Positions 17,330 through 25,576 of a stretch of DNA of 64,000 nt are shown piece by piece. Both the position numbers and the translations under genes were made by a program. Source of the DNA: Phytohabitans suffuscus (GTDB lineage: Bacteria > Actinomycetota > Actinomycetes > Mycobacteriales > Micromonosporaceae); contig NZ_AP022871.1 of assembly GCF_011764565.1 (NCBI RefSeq), positions 7,254,320 to 7,318,319 of the forward strand. The letters run 5' to 3'. Under the pieces are notes generated by a model. It did no database searches, had not been told where the DNA came from, and was given only the letters and a program-made list of their open reading frames with translations. Every line of letters starts with the position of its first letter. The stretch's first letter is position 1.

Positions 17330-18060
17330 ACGCCATGCTCACCCTCATCCGCTGCGAGGCGAAGATGGTGGTACGGGACACCGCCGGCCTCGTCGTGCCG
17401 ATCGCCCTGCCGATGCTGATCCTGGTCATGAACGCCTCGGCCGCCGGTGACCAGCGGGTCGCGGGTGGCCGGTCCGCGTTGGAGGTCTACGTGCTCCCGC
17501 TGGTCTTCGCGATCGTGCTCTCGACGATCGGCATCGTGAACATGCCGAGCTTCCTCGCCTACTACCGCCATGGCGGGATCCTGCGCCGGCTGGCGGTCAC
17601 CCCCGTCTCGCCGGTGACGGTGCTCGTCGCCCAGCTGGTCGTGAGCCTGGCGCAGGCGCTGGTCGGCATCGCCCTCGCGTACACCGTCGCCGTCACCGCC
17701 TTCGGCGCACGCCCACCCGCCGGTACCGGCACGGCACTCGCCGTCGTCGGCCTCGCCGTCGCCGCGATCTACAGCCTGGGCATGGTCGTCGCGTCGGTCG
17801 CGCCCACCCCGAACTCGGCCGTCGCGATCGGCCTCGTCTCCTTCTTCGCCCTCGGCGCCGTCGGCGGCTTGTTCGGCGGCGTCGACTCCCTGCCCGACCC
17901 GCTGGCCGCGGCCGCCTCCTGGCTCCCCTTCGGCGCCACGGTCGAAGCCCTCTCCAACGCCTGGGCGGGCACGCCGGTCGCTACGGACAACCTCGTCGGC
18001 CTCGCCGTCACCGCGATCGCCGGCTCCGCCGTCGCCGCCCTCCTCTTCCGCTGGACCTAA
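17326..18060 (+). CDS. ABC-2 type exporter permease
   Basis: 244 residues from GTG 17326, overlapping the ATPase stop. About six helices; recognisable ABC-2 segments are VVPIALPMLILVMNAS, MPSFLAYYRHGGILRRLAVTPVSP (the conserved cytoplasmic elbow) and FGATVEALSNAWAG near the C-terminus. It pairs with the ATPase as a two-gene exporter. Confidence 0.92.
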   Translation: MNAMLTLIRCEAKMVVRDTAGLVVPIALPMLILVMNASAAGDQRVAGGRSALEVYVLPLVFAIVLSTIGIVNMPSFLAYYRHGGILRRLAVTPVSPVTVLVAQLVVSLAQALVGIALAYTVAVTAFGARPPAGTGTALAVVGLAVAAIYSLGMVVASVAPTPNSAVAIGLVSFFALGAVGGLFGGVDSLPDPLAAAASWLPFGATVEALSNAWAGTPVATDNLVGLAVTAIAGSAVAALLFRWT

Positions 18061-18193
18061 GGCTTGTATCAAAGCTTCCTTCAAGTAGCTGGAGGGACTG
18101 CGACGGCTTGGCGGTTCGGTCGCGTTTGGCTTCTGCTTCGCGGGGTAGCCGCGCCGACGGGGGTTGGGCGGCGCGAGCGAACGGGAGCTTCCG

Positions 18194-19957
18194 ATGGCGG
18201 AGATTGTGGGCGAGAGCCTTGCGAAGCGGCTGGTCGAGTGGGGTGTCGACACCGTTTTCGGGCTCCCCGGTGACGGCATCAACGGGTTGATGGAGGGGTT
18301 TCGCCGCCACGCCGAGGAAATCAAGTTCGTGCTGGTACACCACGAGGAGGCGGCTGCCTTCATGGCGACCGGCTACGCGAAGGCGACCGGAAGGCTGGGC
18401 GTCTGCGCCGCCACGTCGGGACCGGGAGCGATCCATCTGCTGAACGGCTTGTACGACGCGAAGCTGGACCACGTACCCGTGCTGGCGATCACCGGCATGC
18501 AGGAGACGTCGGTGCTCGGCACGCGGTACCAGCAGGAGGTCCACCTGGACCGGCTGTATGAGGACGTGGCGGACTACAACCTGATGGTCACCAATCCGCG
18601 GCAGCTGCCGGGTGTGGTGGACCTGGCTGTCCGCAACGCGCTGGTGAAGAAGACGGTGTCGCACCTGACCTTCCCCAATGACATCCAGGTCGCGGCGATG
18701 GGCGAGGATCCGTACCGGCATCCAAGCCCAGGCAGGCCGTTGGATGGAAGGCCGAACCTGGACCGGCCTCACCTGCCGCCCGGCGAGGAGGAGCTCCGTG
18801 CGGCGGCCGAGCTGCTGAACGCCGCGCGGAGGCCGGTGATCCTGGTCGGAGTGGGTGCGCTGCACGCGCGCGACGAGGTGATCGCGGTGGCGGAGAAGCT
18901 GGGCGCACCCGTGGTCAAGACACTGCTGGGCAAGGCGGTGGTGCCCGACGAGCACCCGGTAACCACGGGCGGGTTGGGACTGCTCGGCACGAAGCCGAGC
19001 GAGGAGGCCATGGAGGAGTGCGACACGCTGCTCATGGTGGGCACCTCGTTCCCGTACGCCAAGTACCTTCCGCAGCCGGGTCAGGCGCGCGTGGTCCAGA
19101 TCGACTCCGATCCGTCGCTCATCGGGCTGCGCCTGCCGGTCGAAGCCCCGATCGCGGCGGACGCGAAGCGCGGCCTGCGAGGGCTGCTTCCGCTGCTACG
19201 CGGAGGCGACGGGTCGTTCCTGGCCAGGTACCGCAAGGAGATGGACGCCTGGCGCGCCGAGATGAAGTCGCTGCGGGACGAGCGCCGGGACCCGATCGCG
19301 CCGCAGTACCTGATGGGGGTGGTCGACGACCTGGCCGCCGACGACGCGATCCTGACGTGCGACTCGGGGACCATCGCCACCTGGTCGGCGCGGCACTGGA
19401 CGATCCGGGGCGATCGCCGGTACTACCTGTCCGGCAACCTCGCCACGATGGCTCCCGGCCTGCCGTACGCGATCGGGATCCAGCACGCCTTTCCCGGCCG
19501 GCAGGTCATCGCGTTCGTGGGTGACGGCGGGTTCGCGATGCTGATGGCCGAGTTCCTCACCGCCGTCCGTCACGAGCTGCCGGTCAAGGTGATCGTCAAC
19601 AACAACAACGCGTACGGGCAGATCCTGTGGGAGCAGATCATCCTGGGCTATCCCGAGTACGCGGTGCGGCATCGCCGCCCGGAGGCGGACTTCGCCAGCT
19701 GGGCACGCGGGTGCGGCGCGTACGGCGCGAAGGTGACCAGGCCGGGCGACGTCGCCGGCGCGGTCCGGGACGCGCTGGCCCACGGCGGGCCGGCGCTTGT
19801 CGACGTGGACGTCAACCCGAACGAGCCGCCGATGCCGGGAAAGGTGAAGTACGAGCAGGCCAAGTACTTCACCGAGGCGTTCCTGCGCGGCCAGCCGCAC
19901 AAGGCGGCCACCGTGGCGACGGTGGTCCGCGACAAGATCAGCGAGCTGCGCGCATGA
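18194..19957 (+). CDS. thiamine pyrophosphate-dependent enzyme (pyruvate oxidase/acetolactate synthase family)
   Basis: 587 residues from ATG 18194 (GGGAG upstream). The N-terminal TPP-binding Pyr domain has VHHEEAAAFMATGYAKATG with the activating Glu. The central domain follows from about residue 190. The C-terminal PP domain contains the cofactor motif GDGGFAMLMAEF...VNNNNAYG. Overall it matches pyruvate oxidase/ALS-like enzymes rather than biosynthetic IlvB. No regulatory subunit gene follows; instead a FAD/Fe-S dehydrogenase overlaps by ATGA, so the two probably act in one oxidative step on a 2-oxo or hydroxy acid. The substrate is unknown. Confidence 0.85.
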   Translation: MAEIVGESLAKRLVEWGVDTVFGLPGDGINGLMEGFRRHAEEIKFVLVHHEEAAAFMATGYAKATGRLGVCAATSGPGAIHLLNGLYDAKLDHVPVLAITGMQETSVLGTRYQQEVHLDRLYEDVADYNLMVTNPRQLPGVVDLAVRNALVKKTVSHLTFPNDIQVAAMGEDPYRHPSPGRPLDGRPNLDRPHLPPGEEELRAAAELLNAARRPVILVGVGALHARDEVIAVAEKLGAPVVKTLLGKAVVPDEHPVTTGGLGLLGTKPSEEAMEECDTLLMVGTSFPYAKYLPQPGQARVVQIDSDPSLIGLRLPVEAPIAADAKRGLRGLLPLLRGGDGSFLARYRKEMDAWRAEMKSLRDERRDPIAPQYLMGVVDDLAADDAILTCDSGTIATWSARHWTIRGDRRYYLSGNLATMAPGLPYAIGIQHAFPGRQVIAFVGDGGFAMLMAEFLTAVRHELPVKVIVNNNNAYGQILWEQIILGYPEYAVRHRRPEADFASWARGCGAYGAKVTRPGDVAGAVRDALAHGGPALVDVDVNPNEPPMPGKVKYEQAKYFTEAFLRGQPHKAATVATVVRDKISELRA

Positions 19958-22900
19958 CCGCGGTGAAGCTCCCCGACCCGATCGTCCGCGTCCCGCCCGC
20001 CGGCGAGATCGACGTCGCCCGACTGGAACGGGACCTGGCGGCCGAGGCGGACGGCGAGGTCCGCTTCGACGCGGGGTCCCGGGGTGCCTACTCCACGGAC
20101 GGCTCCAACTACCGGCAGGTACCCATCGGCGTCGTGGTGCCGCGCACCGTCGAAGCCGGCGTGGCGGCGGTCGCGGTGTGCCGCAGGTACGGCGCACCGG
20201 TGACGTCCCGGGGCGGCGGGACGAGCCTGGCGGGGGAGTGCACCAACGTCGCCGTGATCATCGACTGGTCGAAGTACTGTCACCGCCTCCTGGAGGTCGA
20301 CGCGGGCAGCCGGACCTGCCTGGTGGAGCCGGGCATCGTCCTCGATCTGCTCAACGCCCAGCTAGCGGAGACCGGCCTGAGGTTCGGTCCGGAGCCGGCC
20401 ACGCACGACCACTGCACGCTGGGCGGCATGATCGGCAACAACTCCTGCGGTGCCACCGCGCAGCGGACCGGCAAGGTCGTGGACAACGTCGTCGAGTTGG
20501 AGGTGCTGCTCTACGACGGCACGCGCATGTGGGTCGGCGAGACACCGGACGACGCGTACGAGCGGATCGTCGCGCGCGGCGGCCGGGAGGCGGAGGTCTA
20601 CCGGCAGCTGCGCGCGCTGCGCGACGGGTACATGGAACAGATCCGCGCGCGGTATCCGCGGATCCCCCGGCGGGTTTCCGGCTACAACCTCGACAGCCTG
20701 CTGCCGGAGAAGGACTTCCACGTCGCGCGGGCGCTGGTCGGCACGGAGGGCACCTGTGTCACGGTGCTGCGGGCGCGGCTGCGGCTGGTGCCGGTCGTCA
20801 AGGCGCGGACGCTGGCGTTCATCGCCTATCCGGACATCGCCGCCGCCGCCGACCACGTGCCCAAGGTCCTGCCGCACGCCCCCATCGCGCTGGAGGGCCT
20901 CGACCGGAAGCTCATCGACTTCGAGCGGCGCGAGCACCTCAACCTCGACGCGCTGGAGCGGTTGCGCCAGCGGGGCGCCTACCTGCTGGTGCGGATGGGC
21001 GGCGACACGAAGCGGGATGCCGACGCCGCCGTCGACGCGCTCCTGCGCGACCTCGGCAAGAGCCGCGACGATCCGGGGGTCGGCGTCTTCGACGACCCGT
21101 TCGACGAGCAGGCGATGTGGAAGATCCGCGAGTCCGGGCTCGGCGCGACCGCGCGGGCTCCGGGGATGGCGGACACCTGGCCCGGCTGGGAGGACTCGGC
21201 GGTCGATCCCGGCGACCTCGGCGACTACCTTCGTGACCTGCGGCGGCTGCTCGCCGAGTACGGGTACGAGCAGGCGTCGCTGTACGGGCACTTCGGGCAG
21301 GGCTGCGTGCACACCAGCATCCCGTTCGACCTGATGCGGCCGGAGGGGGTCGCGAAGTTCCGGTCCTTTGTGGAGCGTGCCGCCGACACGGTGGTCCGTT
21401 ACGGCGGCTCGTTCTCCGGCGAACACGGTGACGGGCAGGCGCGCGGCGAGCTGCTTCCGAAGATGTTCGGCGAGGAGCTGGTCGCCGCGTTCGGCCGGTT
21501 CAAGGCGATCTTCGACCCGGACAACCGGATGAACCCGGGAAAGATCATCGCGCCGAACCCGCTGGACGGCAACCTGCGCCTCGGCGTCGACTACAACCAC
21601 GGCGGCGTGGCCACGCATTTCCGGTACCCGCACGACGACGCCAGCTTCGGCCGGGCGGTGCTCCGCTGCGTCGGTGTGGGCAAGTGCCGCCGCCACACCG
21701 GCGGCGTGATGTGCCCCTCGTACATGGTGACCAAGGAGGAGGAGCACTCCACGCGTGGCCGGGCCCGGCTGCTGTTCGAGATGCTCGACGGCGCCGCCCG
21801 GGGCGGTGCGATCGCCGACGGCTGGCGGTCGACGGCCGTCAGGGACGCGCTCGACCTCTGCCTGGCCTGCAAGGGCTGCAAGGCCGACTGCCCGGTCGGC
21901 GTGGACATGGCCACATACAAGGCCGAGTTCCTGTCCCACCACTACCGCGGACGGCTGCGGCCCCGGGCCCACTACGCCATGGGCTGGCTGCCGGTCGCCG
22001 CGGCCGCGGTCTCCGCCACGGCACTGCGGCTGGTCAACGCCGTCACCCACGCACCGGGGCTGGCCTGGCTCGCCAAGAGGTCCGCCGGGGTCGACCCCCG
22101 GCGGCAGGTGCCGGTGTTCACGCCGCGGAGCTTCCAGCGGTGGTACGCCGCGCGCGGGCCCCGGGGCACCGGCGAACGCGGGGAGGTGCTGCTCTGGCCG
22201 GACACCTTCACCAACCGGTTCGATCCCGGCATCGCCCGCGCCGCCGTCGAGGTCGTCGAGGCCGCCGGCTGGCGGGTCGTCGTTCCCGACCAGCCGGTCT
22301 GCTGCGGCCTCACGTGGATCTCCACCGGCCAGCTCACCACGGCCAGGCAGGTGCTGCGGCGTACCCTCGGTGTCCTCCGCCCGCACCTGCGGGCCGGCAC
22401 GCCGATCCTCGGCCTGGAGCCGAGCTGCACGGCGGTGTTCCGCGGCGACGCGGCGGAGCTTTTCCCCGACGACGAGGACGTGCGACGGCTGGTCAGGCAG
22501 ACCGTCACGCTCGCGGAGCTGCTCACCCAGCACACGCCCGGCTGGAGGCCACCGCGGGTGGCCCGCACGGCCTATGTCCAGACACACTGCCACCAGCACG
22601 CGGTACTCGGCTTCCAGGCCGACCGGGCGGTGCTCGCCGCCGCGGGGGTCGACGCGAAGGTGCTCGACTCCGGATGCTGTGGACTGGCCGGCAACTTCGG
22701 ATTCGAGCAGGGCCACTACGAGGTGTCCGAGGCGTGCGCCGAACGGGTGCTGCTGCCGGCCGTCCGCGACGCCGGGCCGAGCGACGCCATCCTGGCCGAC
22801 GGGTTCAGCTGCCGGACCCAGATCGCGCAGAGCGACGCCGGCGGCCGGCGTGGCGTACACCTCGCCGAACTGCTGCGCGCGGGGATGGACGGCGACGACA

Positions 22901-23037
22901 GCGCCGGCGTCCCGGAGCAGAAGTGGACCCGCCGGCCCTCGGCACCGCCGCGTCCGGTACGCCTGCTGACCACCGCGGCCGCCGCCTGCGGTGCCGGCGT
23001 GGCGCTGATGTACGCGGTGCGCCGTTGGATCCGTTGA
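19954..23037 (+). CDS. fused FAD-linked oxidase and Fe-S (CCG) oxidoreductase, D-lactate/glycolate dehydrogenase-like
   Basis: 1027 residues from ATG 19954. Residues 1-540: FAD_binding_4 and FAD-oxidase C domains (PVTSRGGGTSLAGEC; GGMIGNNSCGA; GSFSGEHGDGQARGE). Residues about 560-660: Fe-S segment with GVGKCRRHTGGVMCPSY and CLACKGCKADCPVG. Residues 730-960: two CCG repeats (CCGLTW and CCGLAGNFGFE, with THCHQHAV between). This is the Dld/GlcD plus GlcF/GlpC fusion type, which oxidises D-2-hydroxyacids and passes electrons to quinone. The last 40 residues hold a hydrophobic segment (GVALMYAVRRW). It is coupled to the upstream TPP enzyme. Confidence 0.9.
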   Translation: MTAVKLPDPIVRVPPAGEIDVARLERDLAAEADGEVRFDAGSRGAYSTDGSNYRQVPIGVVVPRTVEAGVAAVAVCRRYGAPVTSRGGGTSLAGECTNVAVIIDWSKYCHRLLEVDAGSRTCLVEPGIVLDLLNAQLAETGLRFGPEPATHDHCTLGGMIGNNSCGATAQRTGKVVDNVVELEVLLYDGTRMWVGETPDDAYERIVARGGREAEVYRQLRALRDGYMEQIRARYPRIPRRVSGYNLDSLLPEKDFHVARALVGTEGTCVTVLRARLRLVPVVKARTLAFIAYPDIAAAADHVPKVLPHAPIALEGLDRKLIDFERREHLNLDALERLRQRGAYLLVRMGGDTKRDADAAVDALLRDLGKSRDDPGVGVFDDPFDEQAMWKIRESGLGATARAPGMADTWPGWEDSAVDPGDLGDYLRDLRRLLAEYGYEQASLYGHFGQGCVHTSIPFDLMRPEGVAKFRSFVERAADTVVRYGGSFSGEHGDGQARGELLPKMFGEELVAAFGRFKAIFDPDNRMNPGKIIAPNPLDGNLRLGVDYNHGGVATHFRYPHDDASFGRAVLRCVGVGKCRRHTGGVMCPSYMVTKEEEHSTRGRARLLFEMLDGAARGGAIADGWRSTAVRDALDLCLACKGCKADCPVGVDMATYKAEFLSHHYRGRLRPRAHYAMGWLPVAAAAVSATALRLVNAVTHAPGLAWLAKRSAGVDPRRQVPVFTPRSFQRWYAARGPRGTGERGEVLLWPDTFTNRFDPGIARAAVEVVEAAGWRVVVPDQPVCCGLTWISTGQLTTARQVLRRTLGVLRPHLRAGTPILGLEPSCTAVFRGDAAELFPDDEDVRRLVRQTVTLAELLTQHTPGWRPPRVARTAYVQTHCHQHAVLGFQADRAVLAAAGVDAKVLDSGCCGLAGNFGFEQGHYEVSEACAERVLLPAVRDAGPSDAILADGFSCRTQIAQSDAGGRRGVHLAELLRAGMDGDDSAGVPEQKWTRRPSAPPRPVRLLTTAAAACGAGVALMYAVRRWIR

Positions 23038-23070
23038 CCGGCCGGCTGGTCCGGAGGAGCAGGAGGAGAC

Positions 23071-23268
23071 ATGGGCGCTGCACGGGTGAAGGACCAGTTG
23101 GCCGACTGGGCGACCGGCGTCGCCGGCGCCGCGGCCGGCACCGTCGTCGACCCGAAGACAGGTCTGGGCAAGGCTCGGGCGGGCGCGACGAAGCCCCGGG
23201 TTCTGCTGCTTCTTGCCGCTCTCGCCGCCGGCTACCTCGCCGGACGCTGGGTTCGCCGGTCGCGGTGA
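23071..23268 (+). CDS. small membrane protein
   Basis: 65 residues, preceded by GGAGGAGCAGGAGGAGAC. An amphipathic start (MGAARVKDQLADWATG) is followed by one hydrophobic helix near the C-terminus (PRVLLLLAALAAGYLAGRWVRR). It lies 33 bp after the oxidoreductase gene and at the head of a group of small envelope proteins. Family not recognised. Confidence 0.7.
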   Translation: MGAARVKDQLADWATGVAGAAAGTVVDPKTGLGKARAGATKPRVLLLLAALAAGYLAGRWVRRSR

Positions 23269-23325
23269 CCGGCGCGAGCGCCGGGGTGGGCCGGGCGGTG
23301 GTCCTCACCGTCCCGCGCGGTCGGC

Positions 23326-23423
23326 GCCCGCGGCAGCCACTCCCGCCAGGCTGCGGCCTCCTGCGTGTACCCCGCGTCCAGGAACGCGAGAAGGGCGAAG
23401 GTGGCGTCCCGCATCCAGCGGCC
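23326..23423 (-). pseudogene. fragment of a GH15 glucoamylase/trehalase-like gene
   Basis: The minus-strand translation reads WMRDATFALLAFLDAGYTQEAA...WREWL. That resembles the conserved WLRDATFTL...LEAGYTEEARAWRDWLL segment of GH15 enzymes. No start, no catalytic Glu and no neighbouring sequence of this family are present, so it is a remnant. The rest of the 410-bp gap (23269-23677) shows nothing clear. Confidence 0.5.
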
Positions 23424-23677
23424 CGGAGAGCGCGCCGTATCTCGGTCTCCACCTCGCGGCAGCGCCATCAGCCGGTCCGGTACGGTGCCGCGTCTTCGCG
23501 GCGGAGGGTCAGACCGTGCCCTGGCCTCTCGCACTGCGGGGCGAGATCGACTCCTGCGCATCACACCGCGCTCGGCATCCCCACCCTGAGCTCCGCGCGC
23601 GGCGTTTACGGCCGTACGCGCCGGGAAGCCATCGTGAGGAACGACCTTGTCAACGGACAAAGTGACGGGAGCTTGAC

Positions 23678-23839
23678 GTGGCTGACAGTCGAGAAATTCA
23701 CGATATGCGCCAGCGAGCCCACAACGCGGGCATCGAGGGCAGCTCGAGGATGAACGAGCAGCAACTGCGCGACGCGTTGAAGATGGTCGGCAAGGGAGTC
23801 GATCCGATGAAGGCCAAGAGCCAGGCCAAGAATAGGTAA
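23678..23839 (+). CDS. small SAP/Rho-N-like protein, 53 residues
   Basis: It starts at GTG 23678 with GGGAG 6 nt upstream and ends at TAA. The protein reads VADSREIHDMRQRAHNAG, then IEGSSRMNEQQLRDALKMVG and ends KAKSQAKNR. The 'GIEGSSRMNEQQLRDALK' segment matches the helix-turn-helix pattern of Rho N-terminal/SAP-like small domains found in short actinobacterial nucleic-acid-binding or stress proteins. A strong hairpin terminator follows at once (23858-23883). Its lower G+C at the third base than neighbours is notable but mild. Confidence 0.7.
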   Translation: MADSREIHDMRQRAHNAGIEGSSRMNEQQLRDALKMVGKGVDPMKAKSQAKNR

Positions 23840-23857
23840 GCAACGGATTGCGCTACC

Positions 23858-23883
23858 GGCGGGCGGGCTGGCGCCCGCCCGCC
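23858..23883 (+). terminator. strong GC hairpin after the 53-residue gene
   Basis: Arms GGCGGGCGGGC and GCCCGCCCGCC with a 4-base loop, 18 bp after the TAA. There is no T-run, which is usual in high-GC actinomycetes. Confidence 0.65.
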
Positions 23884-24052
23884 GCTTGACGCACTACCGT
23901 CGCCAGTTTTCGAACGTCGCGGTCCAGGTCGCGGCGGCCGCGTGACCGGCAGGCGGCGTTGTCGACCAGCTTCGCGGTCTGCGAGGCCGGGCCGTTTGCC
24001 GTGAACCACGCCGGGCATCAACCACATAGACCCGCAGTGAGGAGTGACGATC

Positions 24053-24451
24053 ATGTCTGATGCCACACGCGGCGCGGGTACCGCCGATCTCGTCCGCCAG
24101 GCCGCTGAGCAGATCACCCGCCTGGTACGCGACGAACTCGCCCTCGCCCGCTCGGAGATGCTGAAAAAGGGCAAACGGGCCGGCGTGGGTGCCGGCCTCT
24201 TCGGCGGCAGCGGTGTCTTCGCACTGTTCGGCGTGGCCGCTCTGCTGACCACCATAATCCTGGTTCTGACCGAAGTCATCCCGGCCTGGGCGTCGGCCCT
24301 GACCGTGACGGTGGCGCTCTTCGCGATGGCCGGGCTGCTCGCGCTGGTCGGCCGCCGCCAGGTCACCCGCGGCACACCGCCGATGCCGCAGGAGGCGGTC
24401 CGGAGCGTGAGGGCCGACATCGACGAGGTGAAGGAGAGGGCGCACCGATGA
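24053..24451 (+). CDS. phage holin family (Holin-X, DUF1469) membrane protein
   Basis: 132 residues from ATG 24053, GAGGAG 8 nt upstream (GTG at 24044 is the alternative). An N-terminal amphipathic helix (TADLVRQAAEQITRLVRDELALARSEM) is followed by a Gly-rich turn and two transmembrane helices (GVFALFGVAALLTTIILVL; ALTVTVALFAMAGLLALV). This is the YqjE/Holin-X pattern seen in envelope-stress gene groups; it is not a phage gene here. It overlaps the DUF3618 gene by ATGA, the usual partner. Confidence 0.88.
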   Translation: MSDATRGAGTADLVRQAAEQITRLVRDELALARSEMLKKGKRAGVGAGLFGGSGVFALFGVAALLTTIILVLTEVIPAWASALTVTVALFAMAGLLALVGRRQVTRGTPPMPQEAVRSVRADIDEVKERAHR

Positions 24452-25008
24452 GCCCTGACCGCAAGCCACCCACCTCCTCGTCCCCGACCGGCCCGCCGCC
24501 GCTACCACGGTCGTCGCCCTCGGTGACGCCCTCGCCGCCGTCGACTCCGCCGCCGGACCCGAACAATCCGGACGAGATCCGAGCCGACATCGAGGTCACG
24601 CGCACAGAACTCGGCGATACCGTCGAGGTGCTCGCCGCGAAGGCGGACCTGAAGCGCCGCTCGAAGGACGCGGTGGCCGGGGCCAAGGCCCGGGCACGCG
24701 ACAAGGCGTCCGAGGCCAAGGGCCGAGCGCTGGACGCGACCCACACCGCCAGCGACCAGCTTCCCCCACGGGCCCGCGAGGTCACGGACGCCCTGCGGCG
24801 CCACCGCGCCACCGCGGTGGCCGCCGCGGCCGGCGGCGTGCTGGCTGTCGCCGGTACGGTCGCAGCGGTCCGGCGGTGGACCGACGGCCGCGCTCAGGGC
24901 CGGCGGAACGAGGGCCGGGCCCAGAAGCGGTGGCGGCATACCCGCTGGACCGGGCGTGCCCTGCGAACGGGCGCCGCACTGGCCGTCGCGGCTCGACGCC
25001 CGGGATGA
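24448..25008 (+). CDS. DUF3618 domain protein
   Basis: 186 residues. A Pro/Ser-rich N-terminal 40 residues precede the DUF3618 helix, PDEIRADIEVTRTELGDTVE then VLAAKADLKRR. An Ala/Lys-rich coiled region and one hydrophobic segment (TAVAAAAGGVLAVAGTVAAV) follow, with a basic tail. It is translationally coupled to the Holin-X gene. Such pairs occur with DUF4235 and similar envelope proteins in actinobacteria; the molecular role is unknown. Confidence 0.85.
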   Translation: MSPDRKPPTSSSPTGPPPLPRSSPSVTPSPPSTPPPDPNNPDEIRADIEVTRTELGDTVEVLAAKADLKRRSKDAVAGAKARARDKASEAKGRALDATHTASDQLPPRAREVTDALRRHRATAVAAAAGGVLAVAGTVAAVRRWTDGRAQGRRNEGRAQKRWRHTRWTGRALRTGAALAVAARRPG

Positions 25009-25576
25009 CGGACGGAAACGACGATCGGGCCCGGCGCCACCGGCGCGTCACGGTCAGGGTCGCGCCTCGCCGCTGGGCGGCCTGTCGGGCCGTGATGATC
25101 TGGCTACTGAGGACCGGAAGGTCACTGCCCTCGCAGCGCGTGGTCTGGGTTCCATCCGAGGCTTGACCGGCCGTTCTGGTGGCAATTTTCGGGCTCTCAC
25201 AGCTCGCGGAGGTGGGCGGCGTGGTTCGTGGGCGACGGGGGTTGTCGGTGGCCGTATCGCCGTGGACCACCTGGTGTACGGCGTCGTGGTAGCTGGGCGC
25301 CTCGCTCCTGAGCCGGGGGTCGGCAGCGGGCGGCGCCCGCGTCGGCGTGGGTGAGAGGCCAGGTCCGCGCACCTGTCTCGGGACGGCGGTCTGGTCGGGC
25401 GGCTCCCGTTCGAGTCCATGAACGTCACCCGGCAAAGATCTACGACGACCGCGTCGCGGTAGCTCGAATCCTGGAAGAGATCTTTCTGGGGTTGTCGGTC
25501 ACCGGACAGGGCGCGGCGGGGTTGTACTGGACAATGCACGCGTGGGTGATCAACTCAGCCCGGGGTGGCGGCCGGC
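25009..25576. other. gap with no intact gene
   Basis: Nearly 570 bp with poor coding signal. It holds one recognisable fragment on the minus strand (25405-25449) and the promoter of the following kinase gene. I see no RNA gene or terminator with confidence. Confidence 0.4.
25405..25449 (-). pseudogene. fragment of a STAS-domain (anti-sigma antagonist) gene
   Basis: The minus-strand translation VVVDLCRVTFMDSNG matches the conserved VVVDLSGVTFMDSSG core, with the phosphorylatable Ser position, of anti-anti-sigma factors. The frame has no domain sequence on either side. Confidence 0.45.

Noticed and set aside
20362..22860. Long minus-strand frame across the FAD/Fe-S gene
   Set aside because: Antisense of a strongly supported gene; no domain seen.
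24053..24451. Prophage evidence from the holin-like gene
   Set aside because: Holin-X/DUF1469 proteins are common chromosomal envelope proteins; no phage genes are nearby.
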